Virus record (IMG/VR): IMGVR_UViG_3300025437_000010
Location: 1-64,000 of that record
Length of the DNA: 64,000 bases
Strand: one strand, 5' to 3'
Origin: a virus
A program made the translations under genes and the position numbers. Positions 49,178 to 57,336 of the stretch are shown here, in pieces; position 1 is the stretch's first letter, and each line of letters opens with the position of its first letter. Under the pieces are notes generated by a model. It was not told the DNA's origin, did not search any database, and saw only the letters and a list, made by a program, of their open reading frames with translations.

Positions 49178-50700
49178 TACAGAATATATCAACACCCTAA
49201 TAAAGACAGAAGACGTTGATGGTCTTGCCGCGTATATGAAAAAATATAAATTGCGATTATCCGCAGACAACAAAATTATTGGTGATGCGGATGTTGTTGC
49301 TGAATCTTATGCTTACTGGGATAAAAGACAACTCGTGCGAAAAATTCTCCTAAACTCTGCGTTAATTCCTAGCGCCCTTGTGTAGTGATACACACTGAAT
49401 AACCCGTCTAATTGCTGGAAACTCTCATTGCGTAATGGCAGAGACAATCAGCAGCCAAGTAGAAATAGATTATTTCTAAAGGTTCAACGACTAGCCCATA
49501 GTGGCGTAAGCAATAAGCCAATGATTGCTGAAACGGCGGGGGTCTATACTTAATAGATCGTGATATAGTCTGTTCTAATATGAAAATATTAGCAGCATTT
49601 TAAATGCGGATGTGAAATTGCTAATCACATTGAACACTAAAGATGGTGCACTTCTAAACGAACACTGCCGATTCTATGATAAACGAATCGGTCAGTCAGT
49701 AACTCTTTCTGGTCGTCAAATTGTTCGCCACATGATGAGCAAGATCAATGAGATTATTGAAGGGACTTATTCTCACGAAGGAAGTTCAATCGTATATGGA
49801 GATACTGACTCCTGCTATTTCTCTGCATATCCAATTCTTAAGAGTCAAATTGATTCTGGTGAAGTTGAATGGGACAAAGACACCTGCGTTGCATTGTATG
49901 ATAACATAGCAGAACAGACCAATGAAAGTTTTCCTGCATTCATGGAGAAAGCATTTCATTGTCCACGCAAGAATGGTGCAGTCATTAAGGCTGGTCGCGA
50001 ATTGATTGGTGATCGTGCTATCTTTATTGCCAAGAAGATTTATGCCATCAATATTTTTGATCTTGAAGGCGATAGACTTGATCTGATTATTGACGAGAAT
50101 GATGCTATCAAAAAAGGCGTAAATATCGGTTACGGTAAGGTAAAGGCTATGGGTGTCGCATTGAAGCGGTCGGATACGCCAAAATACATTCAAGAGTTTT
50201 TAATGGATGTATTGTGTATGGTAATTCAACAAGGCAAACAGCGCGAGGAAGTTATTCAAAAAATAAAAACGTTTAAAACCTATCTTTCTGGTCAAGATAG
50301 TTGGACCAAAGGTAATCCCAAGTCTGTAAATAAACTAACGTATCATACTGCAAAATTTGAAAAAACTGGACAGTGTGGAGTTGGTCATGCCAAGGCAGCA
50401 ATCAATTACAATTATCTGCGTAGAATGCACGGTGATAACTACAGCCAAAAAATTGTTGATGGCATGAAGGTAATTGTATGTTCACTTAAACCCAATCCTC
50501 TCGGATTTACATCTATTGCATACCCAACCGATGAATTAAGATTGCCTCAATGGTTTTTGGATTTGCCATTTGATGACAAGGACATGGAACGCAAATTGAT
50601 AGATGAAAAAATTGAGAACTTGCTCGGCGTCCTAAAATGGGACTTACGAATTGATACTGATACAAACAGCACCTTCGCAGATTTGTTCAATTTTGGTTAA
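49164..50700 (+). CDS. 43B: DNA polymerase family B, C-terminal part (gp43B), intron-split
   Basis: Coding sequence is 49164-49362 joined to 49643-50700, giving 418 residues. Exon 1 encodes the fingers up to motif B (RQLVRKILLNSA); splicing restores Y67-G68 and ALLNEHCRFYDKRIGQS. Motif C is IVYGDTDSCYF (Asp120, Asp122), followed by KKIYAIN and the thumb. Without splicing the frame stops at 49385. ATG 49164 follows AAAGGAA inside the end of the endonuclease gene. The catalytic aspartates are divided between 43A (motif A) and 43B (motif C), so both polypeptides must associate to be active. Confidence 0.9.
49363..49642 (+). ncRNA. Group I intron (280 nt, no ORF)
   Basis: The intron interrupts the Tyr codon of polymerase motif B (T at 49362, AT at 49643-49644). 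The 5' exon ends in U and the intron ends in G, as group I requires. GCGU at the exon end can pair with GCGC at 49372-49375, giving the U-G splice pair. The conserved core is recognisable: AATCAGCAGCCAAG, then GGTTCAACGACTAG and GATATAGTCT, the P7 strands of IA-type introns as in T4 td. It contains no endonuclease. Removing exactly this segment restores the polymerase frame. Confidence 0.9.
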
Positions 50701-50708
50701 CAGGCTTG

Positions 50709-50737
50709 TTGACTTATATCACAAATTCATGTAATAT
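50709..50737 (+). promoter_or_regulatory. Early promoter for sliding clamp
   Basis: TTGACT at 50709-50714, a 17-nt spacer, TAATAT at 50732-50737. AAAGGAAATACA and ATG 50764 follow. Confidence 0.65.
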
Positions 50738-50763
50738 AGACATTATATAACAAAGGAAATACA

Positions 50764-51495
50764 ATGAAAGATTATCTTCTTGATATCATTCAACACACCC
50801 ATGGTTTAGGTGGAGTTGATTTAGTTAAGGTTGTCGGAACGGATGCCGATACTCAAGTTACTGCCTCTTCGGAAGACCGAACGGTTATCGTATATGGAAA
50901 CTTTAAGGCTCCATTAGCAGATTTCATCGGCACGTTTGGAATGCCAAATTTGTCTAAGTTAAAGACTATCGTAAGTTTTGATGACTACGATGACGATTCC
51001 ATTATCAATGTTACCCGAGGAACACACTCTGATGCGACTGCACCATCAGCCATTCACTTTGAAACTAAGTCGGGTGACTTCATCAATGACTATCGTTTAA
51101 TGGCTAAGACAATCGTTGAGGATAAAGTTAAGAATGTTACATTCAAAGGAACTACTTGGGATGTGGAATTTGAACCTTCAATGAACAGCATTCAGCGATT
51201 GAAGAATCAGGCACAGGCCAACAGTGAAGAACTTTATTTCAAGACCAAGACTGACAACGGCGACTTGAAGATTTATTTTGGGGATGCGTCAACGCACTCC
51301 GGTAATTTCGTGTTCCAATCAAATATTACTGGAAACTTAAGCAAGCCGTGGAATTGGCCAGTCAAGGTTTTCCTTGCAATCATGGGGCTTCCGGGCGACA
51401 AGACAGTCCGCATCGCGGATGCAGGTGTCACTGAAATTACAGTTGACAGTGGTCTTGCCATATGGCGTTATCTACTCCCAGCACAGGCTAAGTAA
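50764..51495 (+). CDS. 45: Sliding clamp (gp45-like)
   Basis: 243 residues, near T4 gp45 (228). The beta-alpha-beta clamp architecture appears as two similar halves: ASSEDRTVIVYGNFKAPLADF and GMPNLSKLKTIV in the first, FKTKTDNGDLKIYFGDA and ending AIWRYLLPAQAK in the second. In T4 it forms a trimer loaded by gp44/62 that tethers the polymerase and activates late transcription. It lies directly after the polymerase with its own early promoter and a good ribosome site. Confidence 0.88.
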   Translation: MKDYLLDIIQHTHGLGGVDLVKVVGTDADTQVTASSEDRTVIVYGNFKAPLADFIGTFGMPNLSKLKTIVSFDDYDDDSIINVTRGTHSDATAPSAIHFETKSGDFINDYRLMAKTIVEDKVKNVTFKGTTWDVEFEPSMNSIQRLKNQAQANSEELYFKTKTDNGDLKIYFGDASTHSGNFVFQSNITGNLSKPWNWPVKVFLAIMGLPGDKTVRIADAGVTEITVDSGLAIWRYLLPAQAK

Positions 51496-51496
51496 T

Positions 51497-51874
51497 ATGA
51501 TCAATGGAATTAGTTCAAGCAGTAAACATATAGTGACATATGGCACGACTTCAAACAAGCCATATATAAATTCTTCGTATAACACATTGCTGGGCATTGG
51601 TAATCTTCGCTATAATCCATCTACAGTCATGTTTGAAGTATACGATGGAAATTCATGGCTTCCTTTTCCCGAGTCAATCACCAGTATTGGTATTACTACA
51701 CAGGCGGAATCAGCACTTGATTGGGTAATACAAAAAATGAATGAAGAGAAGCAGATTGAAGAACTCGCAAAAACAAGCCCTGTCATTCAAGATTTGATTA
51801 ATCAAATCAATGAAAAGAAAGAGCAGATCAAGGTAGTTCAAACTCTGCTCAAGGAAGAGTCTAAAATTGCATGA
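51497..51874 (+). CDS. Small protein with coiled-coil tail, unknown
   Basis: 125 residues from ATG 51497, one base after the clamp stop. The N-terminal half is Ser/Tyr/Asn-rich with structural-protein flavour (GNLRYNPSTVMFEVYDG, WLPFPE). The C-terminal half is a coiled coil (INEKKEQIKVVQTLLKEE). It could be a tail-fibre-related or clamp-operon protein. Not recognised. Confidence 0.5.
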   Translation: MINGISSSSKHIVTYGTTSNKPYINSSYNTLLGIGNLRYNPSTVMFEVYDGNSWLPFPESITSIGITTQAESALDWVIQKMNEEKQIEELAKTSPVIQDLINQINEKKEQIKVVQTLLKEESKIA

Positions 51875-51875
51875 C

Positions 51876-52211
51876 ATGCAGCGGCAGATGATTCTGTCTG
51901 ACAATAGAAATATGATTAAAGATAGGGCGGCGCGTATTTTATGGGTTTCTCTATCTTTACCACTCCATAAAATTAATGCTGGCATTCGGGTGCATGGCAG
52001 CGATAATGAATTTAATTTTGAAGAGTTCAAGAGTTTTGTAAAAAACTTTATTAATAGTGAAGCTCTTGAATTTACCCAAAAATCTTGCATTTTGATTAGT
52101 GATGAGGTATATGAGTATATAGCAACTCGCTATCCTAATCGCATGATTGAAATTACCGTTTCAACTAATGACGACAATGACGGTTCAACCATTTACTATC
52201 ACACCCTTTAG
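51876..52211 (+). CDS. Small protein, unknown
   Basis: 111 residues from ATG 51876; a TTG at 51867 that overlaps the preceding gene is an alternative. It begins with a basic helical stretch (NMIKDRAARILWVSLSLPLHK) followed by acidic strands. It lies in the RegA position relative to replication genes in some T4-like phages, but I see no RegA similarity. Not recognised. Confidence 0.45.
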   Translation: MQRQMILSDNRNMIKDRAARILWVSLSLPLHKINAGIRVHGSDNEFNFEEFKSFVKNFINSEALEFTQKSCILISDEVYEYIATRYPNRMIEITVSTNDDNDGSTIYYHTL

Positions 52212-52227
52212 ACACAAGGAATATAAA

Positions 52228-52464
52228 ATGACTAAGAATATCAAATCCAATCCCAAGGTTCAACAGATTTTTGACGATCTGGAAAAGTATCGTGAATTTT
52301 GCAGTAGCCATGGTTATATTTTTGATGAGGCAGAACTCTACAATAGCAAGAGTTTTTCGTATCGCCAGTTCCAAAGACATGTCACAGGCAAGCCCGCCAA
52401 GGATCAGTGGGAAGCCGACTACATTAGATTCAAAGAACAAGATTCTACAAATCTGTATATGTGA
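52228..52464 (+). CDS. Conserved T4-like small protein, unknown
   Basis: 78 residues from ATG 52228, preceded by CAAGGAATATAA. The pattern [20 protein letters not shown] with [18 protein letters not shown] resembles an uncharacterised small protein I recall from cyanophage and other T4-like genomes. It is aromatic-rich and probably folded. The next gene (GMP reductase) begins at its stop codon. Confidence 0.55.
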   Translation: MTKNIKSNPKVQQIFDDLEKYREFCSSHGYIFDEAELYNSKSFSYRQFQRHVTGKPAKDQWEADYIRFKEQDSTNLYM

Positions 52465-52469
52465 TAATC

Positions 52470-53492
52470 ATGAGAATTGAAAACGAAATTTTGCTTGACT
52501 TCAATGACGTATTGATTCGTCCAAAACGGTCTACTCTTAATAGCCGTAAGGATGTCAACTTAGGGCGTTCATACACGTTTAAGCATAGCAAATATATTTG
52601 GTATGGCATTCCGATTATGGCTGCAAATATGGATTTTGTTGGCACTACTGAAATGGCAAAAGTATTGTCAACATTCAGTATGTTCACTTGCTTGACAAAA
52701 GATACTGCTCCACTTGGTATCTCAGATTTGAAGGGTGTCAGTACTAATTCCTACGCCATCAGTGCAGGAACAAGTGATATTGATTTCATGAGAATCAAAG
52801 AAACACTGAATGTTTTTCCAGATATCCAATTTATTTGTATTGATGTTGCTAATGGATATAGTGAGCATTTTGGTAATTTTGTTGCAAAAGTTCGCGAACT
52901 GTATCCAGATAAAACTATCATTGCCGGAAATGTCGTTACAGCAGATATGACACAGGAGTTAATTTTACGTGGTGCTGATATTATTAAGGTGGGCATTGGA
53001 CCTGGGTCTGTTTGTACTACTCGTATACAGACCGGTGTTGGTTATCCTCAACTCTCGGCCATCATTGAATGTGCTGATGCTGCTCATGGGCTGGGTGCTC
53101 ATATCATTGCTGACGGTGGTTGCACTTGTCCTGGCGACGTAGCTAAGGCATTTGGTGCAGGTGCTGACTTTGTAATGCTTGGTGGAATGTTTGCTGGACA
53201 TAAAGAAGGTGGCGGAGAAGTTGATGCAATTAACAATACCGTTACTTTTTATGGAATGAGCAGTGACACTGCCATGAAAAAACATCATGGTGGCGTTGCT
53301 GATTATCGGTCAAGTGAGGGGAGGACCGTAGAGATTCCATACAAAGGCAATGTAGCATTTACTATCCAAGACCTCCTTGGCGGGCTGCGTAGCACTTGCA
53401 CATATGTTGGTGCCTCTGAATTGAAACATTTGAGCAAATGCACAACATTTGTTCGGGTAAATAACCAATTCAATCGCGTATTCAGTAAGTAA
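52470..53492 (+). CDS. guaC: GMP reductase
   Basis: 340 residues from ATG 52470, which gives the same MRIEN/MRIEE start as bacterial GuaC; a GTG at 52461 is possible. It aligns over its whole length with GuaC (347 in E. coli): [55 protein letters not shown] with the catalytic Cys, and [11 protein letters not shown]. It converts GMP to IMP with NADPH, feeding purine interconversion. The close similarity to bacterial enzymes suggests host acquisition. No CBS domain, so not IMP dehydrogenase. Confidence 0.92.
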   Translation: MRIENEILLDFNDVLIRPKRSTLNSRKDVNLGRSYTFKHSKYIWYGIPIMAANMDFVGTTEMAKVLSTFSMFTCLTKDTAPLGISDLKGVSTNSYAISAGTSDIDFMRIKETLNVFPDIQFICIDVANGYSEHFGNFVAKVRELYPDKTIIAGNVVTADMTQELILRGADIIKVGIGPGSVCTTRIQTGVGYPQLSAIIECADAAHGLGAHIIADGGCTCPGDVAKAFGAGADFVMLGGMFAGHKEGGGEVDAINNTVTFYGMSSDTAMKKHHGGVADYRSSEGRTVEIPYKGNVAFTIQDLLGGLRSTCTYVGASELKHLSKCTTFVRVNNQFNRVFSK

Positions 53493-53498
53493 TCAATT

Positions 53499-53852
53499 AT
53501 GACTCAGAACGAAAATATTTCCAACACTGATTATGAATTGTATACGCATTTTAATCATGGTGGTAATCAAGAGGGCATCATTCATATGGGTGGCATTGGT
53601 TACCATCATGATTTACAGGAGCGATGGCAAAAGACGATTAACTATAAATTTAATATTTTTCACATAAACGGCCCGACAATTGATTCTGATGGGCACTGTT
53701 TGTATGTGCATACGCCATACAACTATCCAAAAAGTGCCAGAGATTTATATCCTAATGCTGTTAGAATAGAGAGTTATAACGGCAACTCTGGTATTTTATA
53801 TCGCGTGTTTGAATCAGACGAAGATTTGCTTTGGAACATATTAAAAAACTAA
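53499..53852 (+). CDS. Small protein, unknown
   Basis: 117 residues, rich in His, Tyr and Asn (HFNHGGNQEGIIHMGGIGYHH; CLYVHTPYNYPKSA). Start ATG 53499, 6 nt after guaC, without a clear ribosome site. The several His residues near 18-42 could bind metal, but no known motif matches. Not recognised. Confidence 0.45.
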   Translation: MTQNENISNTDYELYTHFNHGGNQEGIIHMGGIGYHHDLQERWQKTINYKFNIFHINGPTIDSDGHCLYVHTPYNYPKSARDLYPNAVRIESYNGNSGILYRVFESDEDLLWNILKN

Positions 53853-53882
53853 AATGACATGGTTTTTGATGAGGTGGGCATA

Positions 53883-54155
53883 ATGAATATACCCGATTTT
53901 ATTAATGGTAGTTTTGAAGCGTTTGGTGCGGTGGCAGCAACTATCAACATATTCACTCTTCGCAATCATAAAACTGTAAGGGGCACTTTCTGGCCCTCTA
54001 GTTTTTTTTGGGCTATTTGGGGATTTTGGAACGTGTATTTCTATTGGCATCTGCATCAATGGTTTTCATTGTTTGCGGGTGCCACTCTTGCTGTGATGAC
54101 AAGCATTTGGTTGGTGATGGCTATCTACTATGTGAGAAAAGACAATGACACTTGA
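53883..54155 (+). CDS. Small multi-pass membrane protein
   Basis: 90 residues from ATG 53883 with GAGGTGGG upstream. Three hydrophobic segments lie near 9-24, 37-55 and 60-81 (SSFFWAIWGFWNVYFYW; LFAGATLAVMTSIWLVM). The layout (an Asn-containing first helix, TLRNHKTVRGTFW, then W/Y-rich helices) recalls small PQ-loop/SemiSWEET-like phage membrane proteins, at low certainty. It overlaps the next gene by 11 nt. Confidence 0.5.
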   Translation: MNIPDFINGSFEAFGAVAATINIFTLRNHKTVRGTFWPSSFFWAIWGFWNVYFYWHLHQWFSLFAGATLAVMTSIWLVMAIYYVRKDNDT

Positions 54156-54354
54156 CCTTCATGGCGTAAGGCACCAAGATGTTGATATGTTAGTGGAAAA
54201 CTTTGTTTTGATGAACCAGAACAGTTTTCCATTGACAATTGTTTGCGGAAATAGTATAAGAATGATTAATATTGCCGAAAATGTGCTAAAGCGCATCGGC
54301 TGTGAAACTACCTCTTTAAGATATGGGGTATTAACAATAAGAAAGTTTAAATAA
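54145..54354 (+). CDS. Smr-domain-like protein
   Basis: 69 residues. It begins LDLHGVRHQDVDMLVENFV, the Smr signature LDLHG, followed by PLTIVCGNSIRMINIAENVLKRIG in place of the usual IITGKGxHS block. Smr domains are nicking or RNA-cleaving modules of MutS2 and ribosome-rescue factors. The domain here is shorter than the usual ~80-90 residues and lacks the GxG/HS nuclease-associated segment in standard form, so it may only bind nucleic acid. Overlaps its upstream neighbour. Confidence 0.6.
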   Translation: MTLDLHGVRHQDVDMLVENFVLMNQNSFPLTIVCGNSIRMINIAENVLKRIGCETTSLRYGVLTIRKFK

Positions 54355-54801
54355 ATGTTTTATCTCGCATACGGAATGAATTCCAATACCAATCAGATGT
54401 CTAATCGTTGTCCAAAGGCAATGAGTTTTGGTAGATACGATTTGAAAGATCATCGCATTGTGTTTCGCGGAGTTGCCGATATTGAAGTCAGTGAAGGAAG
54501 TGTCGCACAATGCGTTTTGTGGGATATCACTCCGGAATGCGAGGTAGAACTGGATATTCTTGAGGGATATCCATTCTTTTATGATAAGAAATATATTACC
54601 GTTTCTGTTAATGGCAGAGAATATGAGGCCATGTTTTACCAGATGACAGAAGGTCATGTAAATTACTATCCTCCAAATACATATTATCAGCAGATGCTGG
54701 AAGAAGGTTATTCCGAACATGGTTTGGAATTGGATCAGATATATACAGCAGAAGGGTTTACTTACGATGACTTGTGGATGGAAGAATATGCGAATGGATA
54801 A
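54355..54801 (+). CDS. Gamma-glutamylcyclotransferase-like protein (stand-alone)
   Basis: 148 residues, single GGCT domain: FYLAYGMNSNTNQM (substrate loop YGxN), GRYDLKDHRIVFRGVADI, LDILEGYPFFYDK (catalytic Glu near 65) and YEAMFYQM. It is a third GGCT in the window beside the double domain at 28445. GGCTs release 5-oxoproline from gamma-glutamyl peptides or amines. It starts directly at the stop of the Smr-like gene. It has no leader, so it probably acts in the infected cell. Confidence 0.8.
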   Translation: MFYLAYGMNSNTNQMSNRCPKAMSFGRYDLKDHRIVFRGVADIEVSEGSVAQCVLWDITPECEVELDILEGYPFFYDKKYITVSVNGREYEAMFYQMTEGHVNYYPPNTYYQQMLEEGYSEHGLELDQIYTAEGFTYDDLWMEEYANG

Positions 54802-54949
54802 GAAAATCAACAAAAAGGCACTATATCCGATGGTTATTGGCATGAGTATTCTTTTGCCATTAGGTTCACTGATTCCTTTGTCAATAATGGCATGGAATTA
54901 TTATCGGTCAAGAAAAGCCGATGATGTGGATTATTCTTCTGATGTTTGA
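54794..54949 (+). CDS. Small membrane protein
   Basis: 51 residues from ATG 54794, overlapping the GGCT stop; GGAAG lies 7-9 nt upstream. An in-frame ATG at 54788 is an alternative. One or two membrane segments lie near 10-37 (ALYPMVIGMSILLPLGSLIP), flanked by Lys/Arg, and the C-terminus is acidic. Not recognised. Confidence 0.5.
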   Translation: MDKKINKKALYPMVIGMSILLPLGSLIPLSIMAWNYYRSRKADDVDYSSDV

Positions 54950-55157
54950 TTTACCAACGCAAGTTGAGCTTAACTTTATTAGGCGCGCGCAAGTCGTTAT
55001 GTTTTTTTGTTTCTGGCCGCGCCGATCTAGTATCTCAAATAAATGGATATGGTTGACGAGGGGATATCGCGCTAGATCATGGTATAACCATGAGCAGTGT
55101 CCTTGTGATCATTGGTATAGTGAACAGGAATATATTATACTAAAATTAAAAGGATGA
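54942..55157 (+). CDS. Small Trp/Cys-containing protein, unknown
   Basis: 71 residues from ATG 54942, overlapping the preceding stop; an upstream ATG at 54921 is possible. It is Trp/Arg-rich with an RARSWYNHEQCPCDHW segment that could bind metal. AAAGGA at its end serves the next, frame-broken endonuclease gene. Not recognised. Confidence 0.4.
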   Translation: MFDLPTQVELNFIRRAQVVMFFCFWPRRSSISNKWIWLTRGYRARSWYNHEQCPCDHWYSEQEYIILKLKG

Positions 55158-55160
55158 ATT

Positions 55161-55696
55161 GTGAATAATCAAGAAATAAAAAATTAAAGGGACGAAAATG
55201 TCCGAGAACGGCTGAACACCAGACTAAGATTATTGATTCCAAAAGAAAAAACGGAACACTAAATCACACGCAATCCGCTAAAGATAATATCAGAAAAGGC
55301 GTTAACAAAGTTTACCAATCGGACAATCCTCCTTGTACTATTTCATCTGGATCACCTAAGGGATATATTACGGGTAATATTAATGGAATTTTTTATCGTT
55401 CAAGTTACGAATTGAAATTCTTGGAATATTGCCATGCTAATAATATTCCTGTAGAAACAGCAAGTACCAAAGAATTTAGAGTACGTTATATAGCGGATGA
55501 CGGGAAGCAACATTATTATTATCCGGATTTCTATCTACCAGATTATGACTGTATTATTGAAATAAAACCACTTGACAGGATAACTGATTTGGTGCATACT
55601 AAAAATCACGCAGGCGCAATGGAATATAATTTCTTGTTAGTAACTGAAGAAGAACTAAACAATCTGTCTGAATTTTTCAAATATCTTAAGGAGTAA
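55161..55696 (+). pseudogene. PD-(D/E)xK homing endonuclease-like gene with -1 frame break
   Basis: AAAGGA six bases before GTG 55161 gives a frame (NNQEIKN) that stops at 55185. The -1 frame continues openly to 55696 with a NUMOD3-like KLKGRKCPRTAEHQTK block and a nuclease core: YRSSYELKFLEYC, then FRVRYIADDGKQ and YYPDFYLPDYDCIIEIKP (D...ExK). The shift point is A-AAA-AAT at 55178-55184, a known slippery heptamer type, so it is either programmed -1 frameshifting, an inactivating indel, or a sequence error in the A6 run. The first in-frame start of the downstream frame is TTG 55412. Confidence 0.65.
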
Positions 55697-55699
55697 TCC

Positions 55700-56305
55700 A
55701 TGAATATCTTTGTGATTGAGCAATGTCCCATAATATCAGCAATGGGTCTGGTAGATAAGCATGTAACTAAAATGTGCGTTGAATCGGCACAATTGCTTTC
55801 AACTGCTCATCGCGTTCTTGATGGCGTAGAAGTGACTAACATATCTCCTACTGGACGTAAGAAAAAAGAGTGGAAATTCAATGATGTTCGTGATGAGTTA
55901 CTTTACGCTAATACTCACATCAATCATCCTAGTGCTATTTGGGCGCGAGCAACTAGTGAAAACTATTTGTGGTTGTATAATCATTTTGTGGCTCTTGGTG
56001 CAGAGTATACTCATCGCTACGGGAAACAACATCTGTCCTGCATTAAACTTGAATCTATCCTCAAATCACCACCATCTAATATACCCTTTGCACCTATAAC
56101 TTTGATGCCATCTTGCATGGATGATAAGTATAAGGTCGGAGACGATCCGATAGAGAATTATCGCAACTATTACGCTGTAGGCAAGGCAAGTCTGCATCAG
56201 TGGTCTAATCGTCTCCCTCCACTGTGGATGCAGGGTGAAGTCGTTATTGTTCCTCGTGATGACGATACTGAAAGCAGCAGGATAGTGTACACAATTAAAA
56301 GGTAA
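55700..56305 (+). CDS. Conserved phage protein, possible Pyr_excise-type glycosylase relative
   Basis: 201 residues with AAGGAGTAATCC before the ATG. It has the pattern LVDKHVTKMCVESAQLLSTAHRVL, then HPSAIWARATSENYLWLYNH and ENYRNYYAVGKASLHQW. I recognise this set from conserved T4-like phage proteins sometimes labelled pyrimidine dimer glycosylase-like (DKHxxKE layout). The T4 DenV sequence itself is not closely matched, so enzyme function is unproven. Confidence 0.5.
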   Translation: MNIFVIEQCPIISAMGLVDKHVTKMCVESAQLLSTAHRVLDGVEVTNISPTGRKKKEWKFNDVRDELLYANTHINHPSAIWARATSENYLWLYNHFVALGAEYTHRYGKQHLSCIKLESILKSPPSNIPFAPITLMPSCMDDKYKVGDDPIENYRNYYAVGKASLHQWSNRLPPLWMQGEVVIVPRDDDTESSRIVYTIKR

Positions 56306-56308
56306 AAT

Positions 56309-56761
56309 ATGCTAAAGAAATTTATAAAATGGTTAACGATGGAAGATGTTCTGTCAGGGAAAGTAGTACCTGAAACCCAACTTGAATCCCCAATGCCTCC
56401 GGTAAAGGCTCCACGTAAGCCTAAAGCGGCTCCCCTAGAGTTAACACCCAAGGAGCTTGCAACATCAAAGGGTGAGCCTTATATTGCCATCCTTAGTGTA
56501 GACCTTGATCCTTCCGATATTAATAATGGGTCGTTTGATCTTGATTGGAATGACAAGTTCATAATCAATCTGATCAAACAGGGATACAAATACAGCAAGA
56601 ACGATACAGATCAAATGATCGTTGATCGTTGGTTTCAAACCGTATGTCGTAATATCGCTCTTGAAGTATATGAACAAGAAATTGCCGATCCAGACAAGCG
56701 CGATGATGTTCGCATTATTCAGCAGCGTGATTTGGGCGGTGGGTTCACCGAAGTAAGTTAA
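56309..56761 (+). CDS. Conserved T4-like protein, unknown
   Basis: 150 residues. The N-terminal third is a Pro/Lys-rich linker. The rest carries EPYIAILSVDLDPSDINNG, SFDLDWNDKFI and DQMIVDRWFQTVCRNI, a combination I recall from cyanophage-type T4-like hypothetical proteins. AAAAGGTAAAAT precedes the ATG. No catalytic motif assigned. Confidence 0.55.
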   Translation: MLKKFIKWLTMEDVLSGKVVPETQLESPMPPVKAPRKPKAAPLELTPKELATSKGEPYIAILSVDLDPSDINNGSFDLDWNDKFIINLIKQGYKYSKNDTDQMIVDRWFQTVCRNIALEVYEQEIADPDKRDDVRIIQQRDLGGGFTEVS

Positions 56762-56784
56762 ATCAATAAAGGAAAAAATATTTA

Positions 56785-57336
56785 ATGATTAAAAATGCAC
56801 TTTCTCGTCCTGAAGCACAAATGATTTTAAAGAAAGCTACGGTTGATCCATTTAAAGGAACCGTATTAGAAGGCTACAAAGCGATAGGACCAAAACAAAA
56901 GGGCGGATATGGAGAATACGTCATTTCTGATATGCTCAAAACGGATTATGGTTTTACTGTAGAAAAACCACAAAATGCAAGCCATGACCGGATTGTTCAA
57001 GGCCATAAAACTGAAATGAAGTTTTCTGTTGCGCTTACGGACCATGGAACTGGCGGATGTAAGGAAGACAGTTTCATATTTAATCATATTGCTATCTCTA
57101 AGGATTGGGATAGGATTATATTTTGCGGAATCAATTTGGAATTAGACAACTCGCATGTTGTTTGGATGTCCAAAGAAGATTTTATTGGCGCTCGTGATTC
57201 AGGAGAACTTCAAAAATATTTTACTCCCCAGCAAGGTGGTAAAAATGGCGGAAATGATGATTATATGCTCAATGGAGTTGAAACCTTTAAGCAGTTTTTA
57301 AATTCTGGATTGGCCAGAGATATCTCAACATGGTAA
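56785..57336 (+). CDS. Putative PD-(D/E)xK restriction-type endonuclease
   Basis: 183 residues. YGEYVISDMLKTDYGF is followed by ASHDRIVQGHKTEMKFS, matching D-x8-E-x-K of PD-(D/E)xK nucleases, then FNHIAISKDWDRIIFCGI as a core strand. The fold assignment is from motif spacing only. It overlaps the DNA methyltransferase gene by 7 nt, the arrangement expected of a restriction-modification pair. AAAGGAAAAAA precedes the ATG. Confidence 0.6.
   Translation: MIKNALSRPEAQMILKKATVDPFKGTVLEGYKAIGPKQKGGYGEYVISDMLKTDYGFTVEKPQNASHDRIVQGHKTEMKFSVALTDHGTGGCKEDSFIFNHIAISKDWDRIIFCGINLELDNSHVVWMSKEDFIGARDSGELQKYFTPQQGGKNGGNDDYMLNGVETFKQFLNSGLARDISTW

Noticed and set aside
49612-50700. A separate gene starting at GTG 49612 or TTG nearby
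   Set aside because: The first residues (KLLITLNTKD) are intron sequence. Splicing at 49362/49643 gives a better polymerase with intact motif B.
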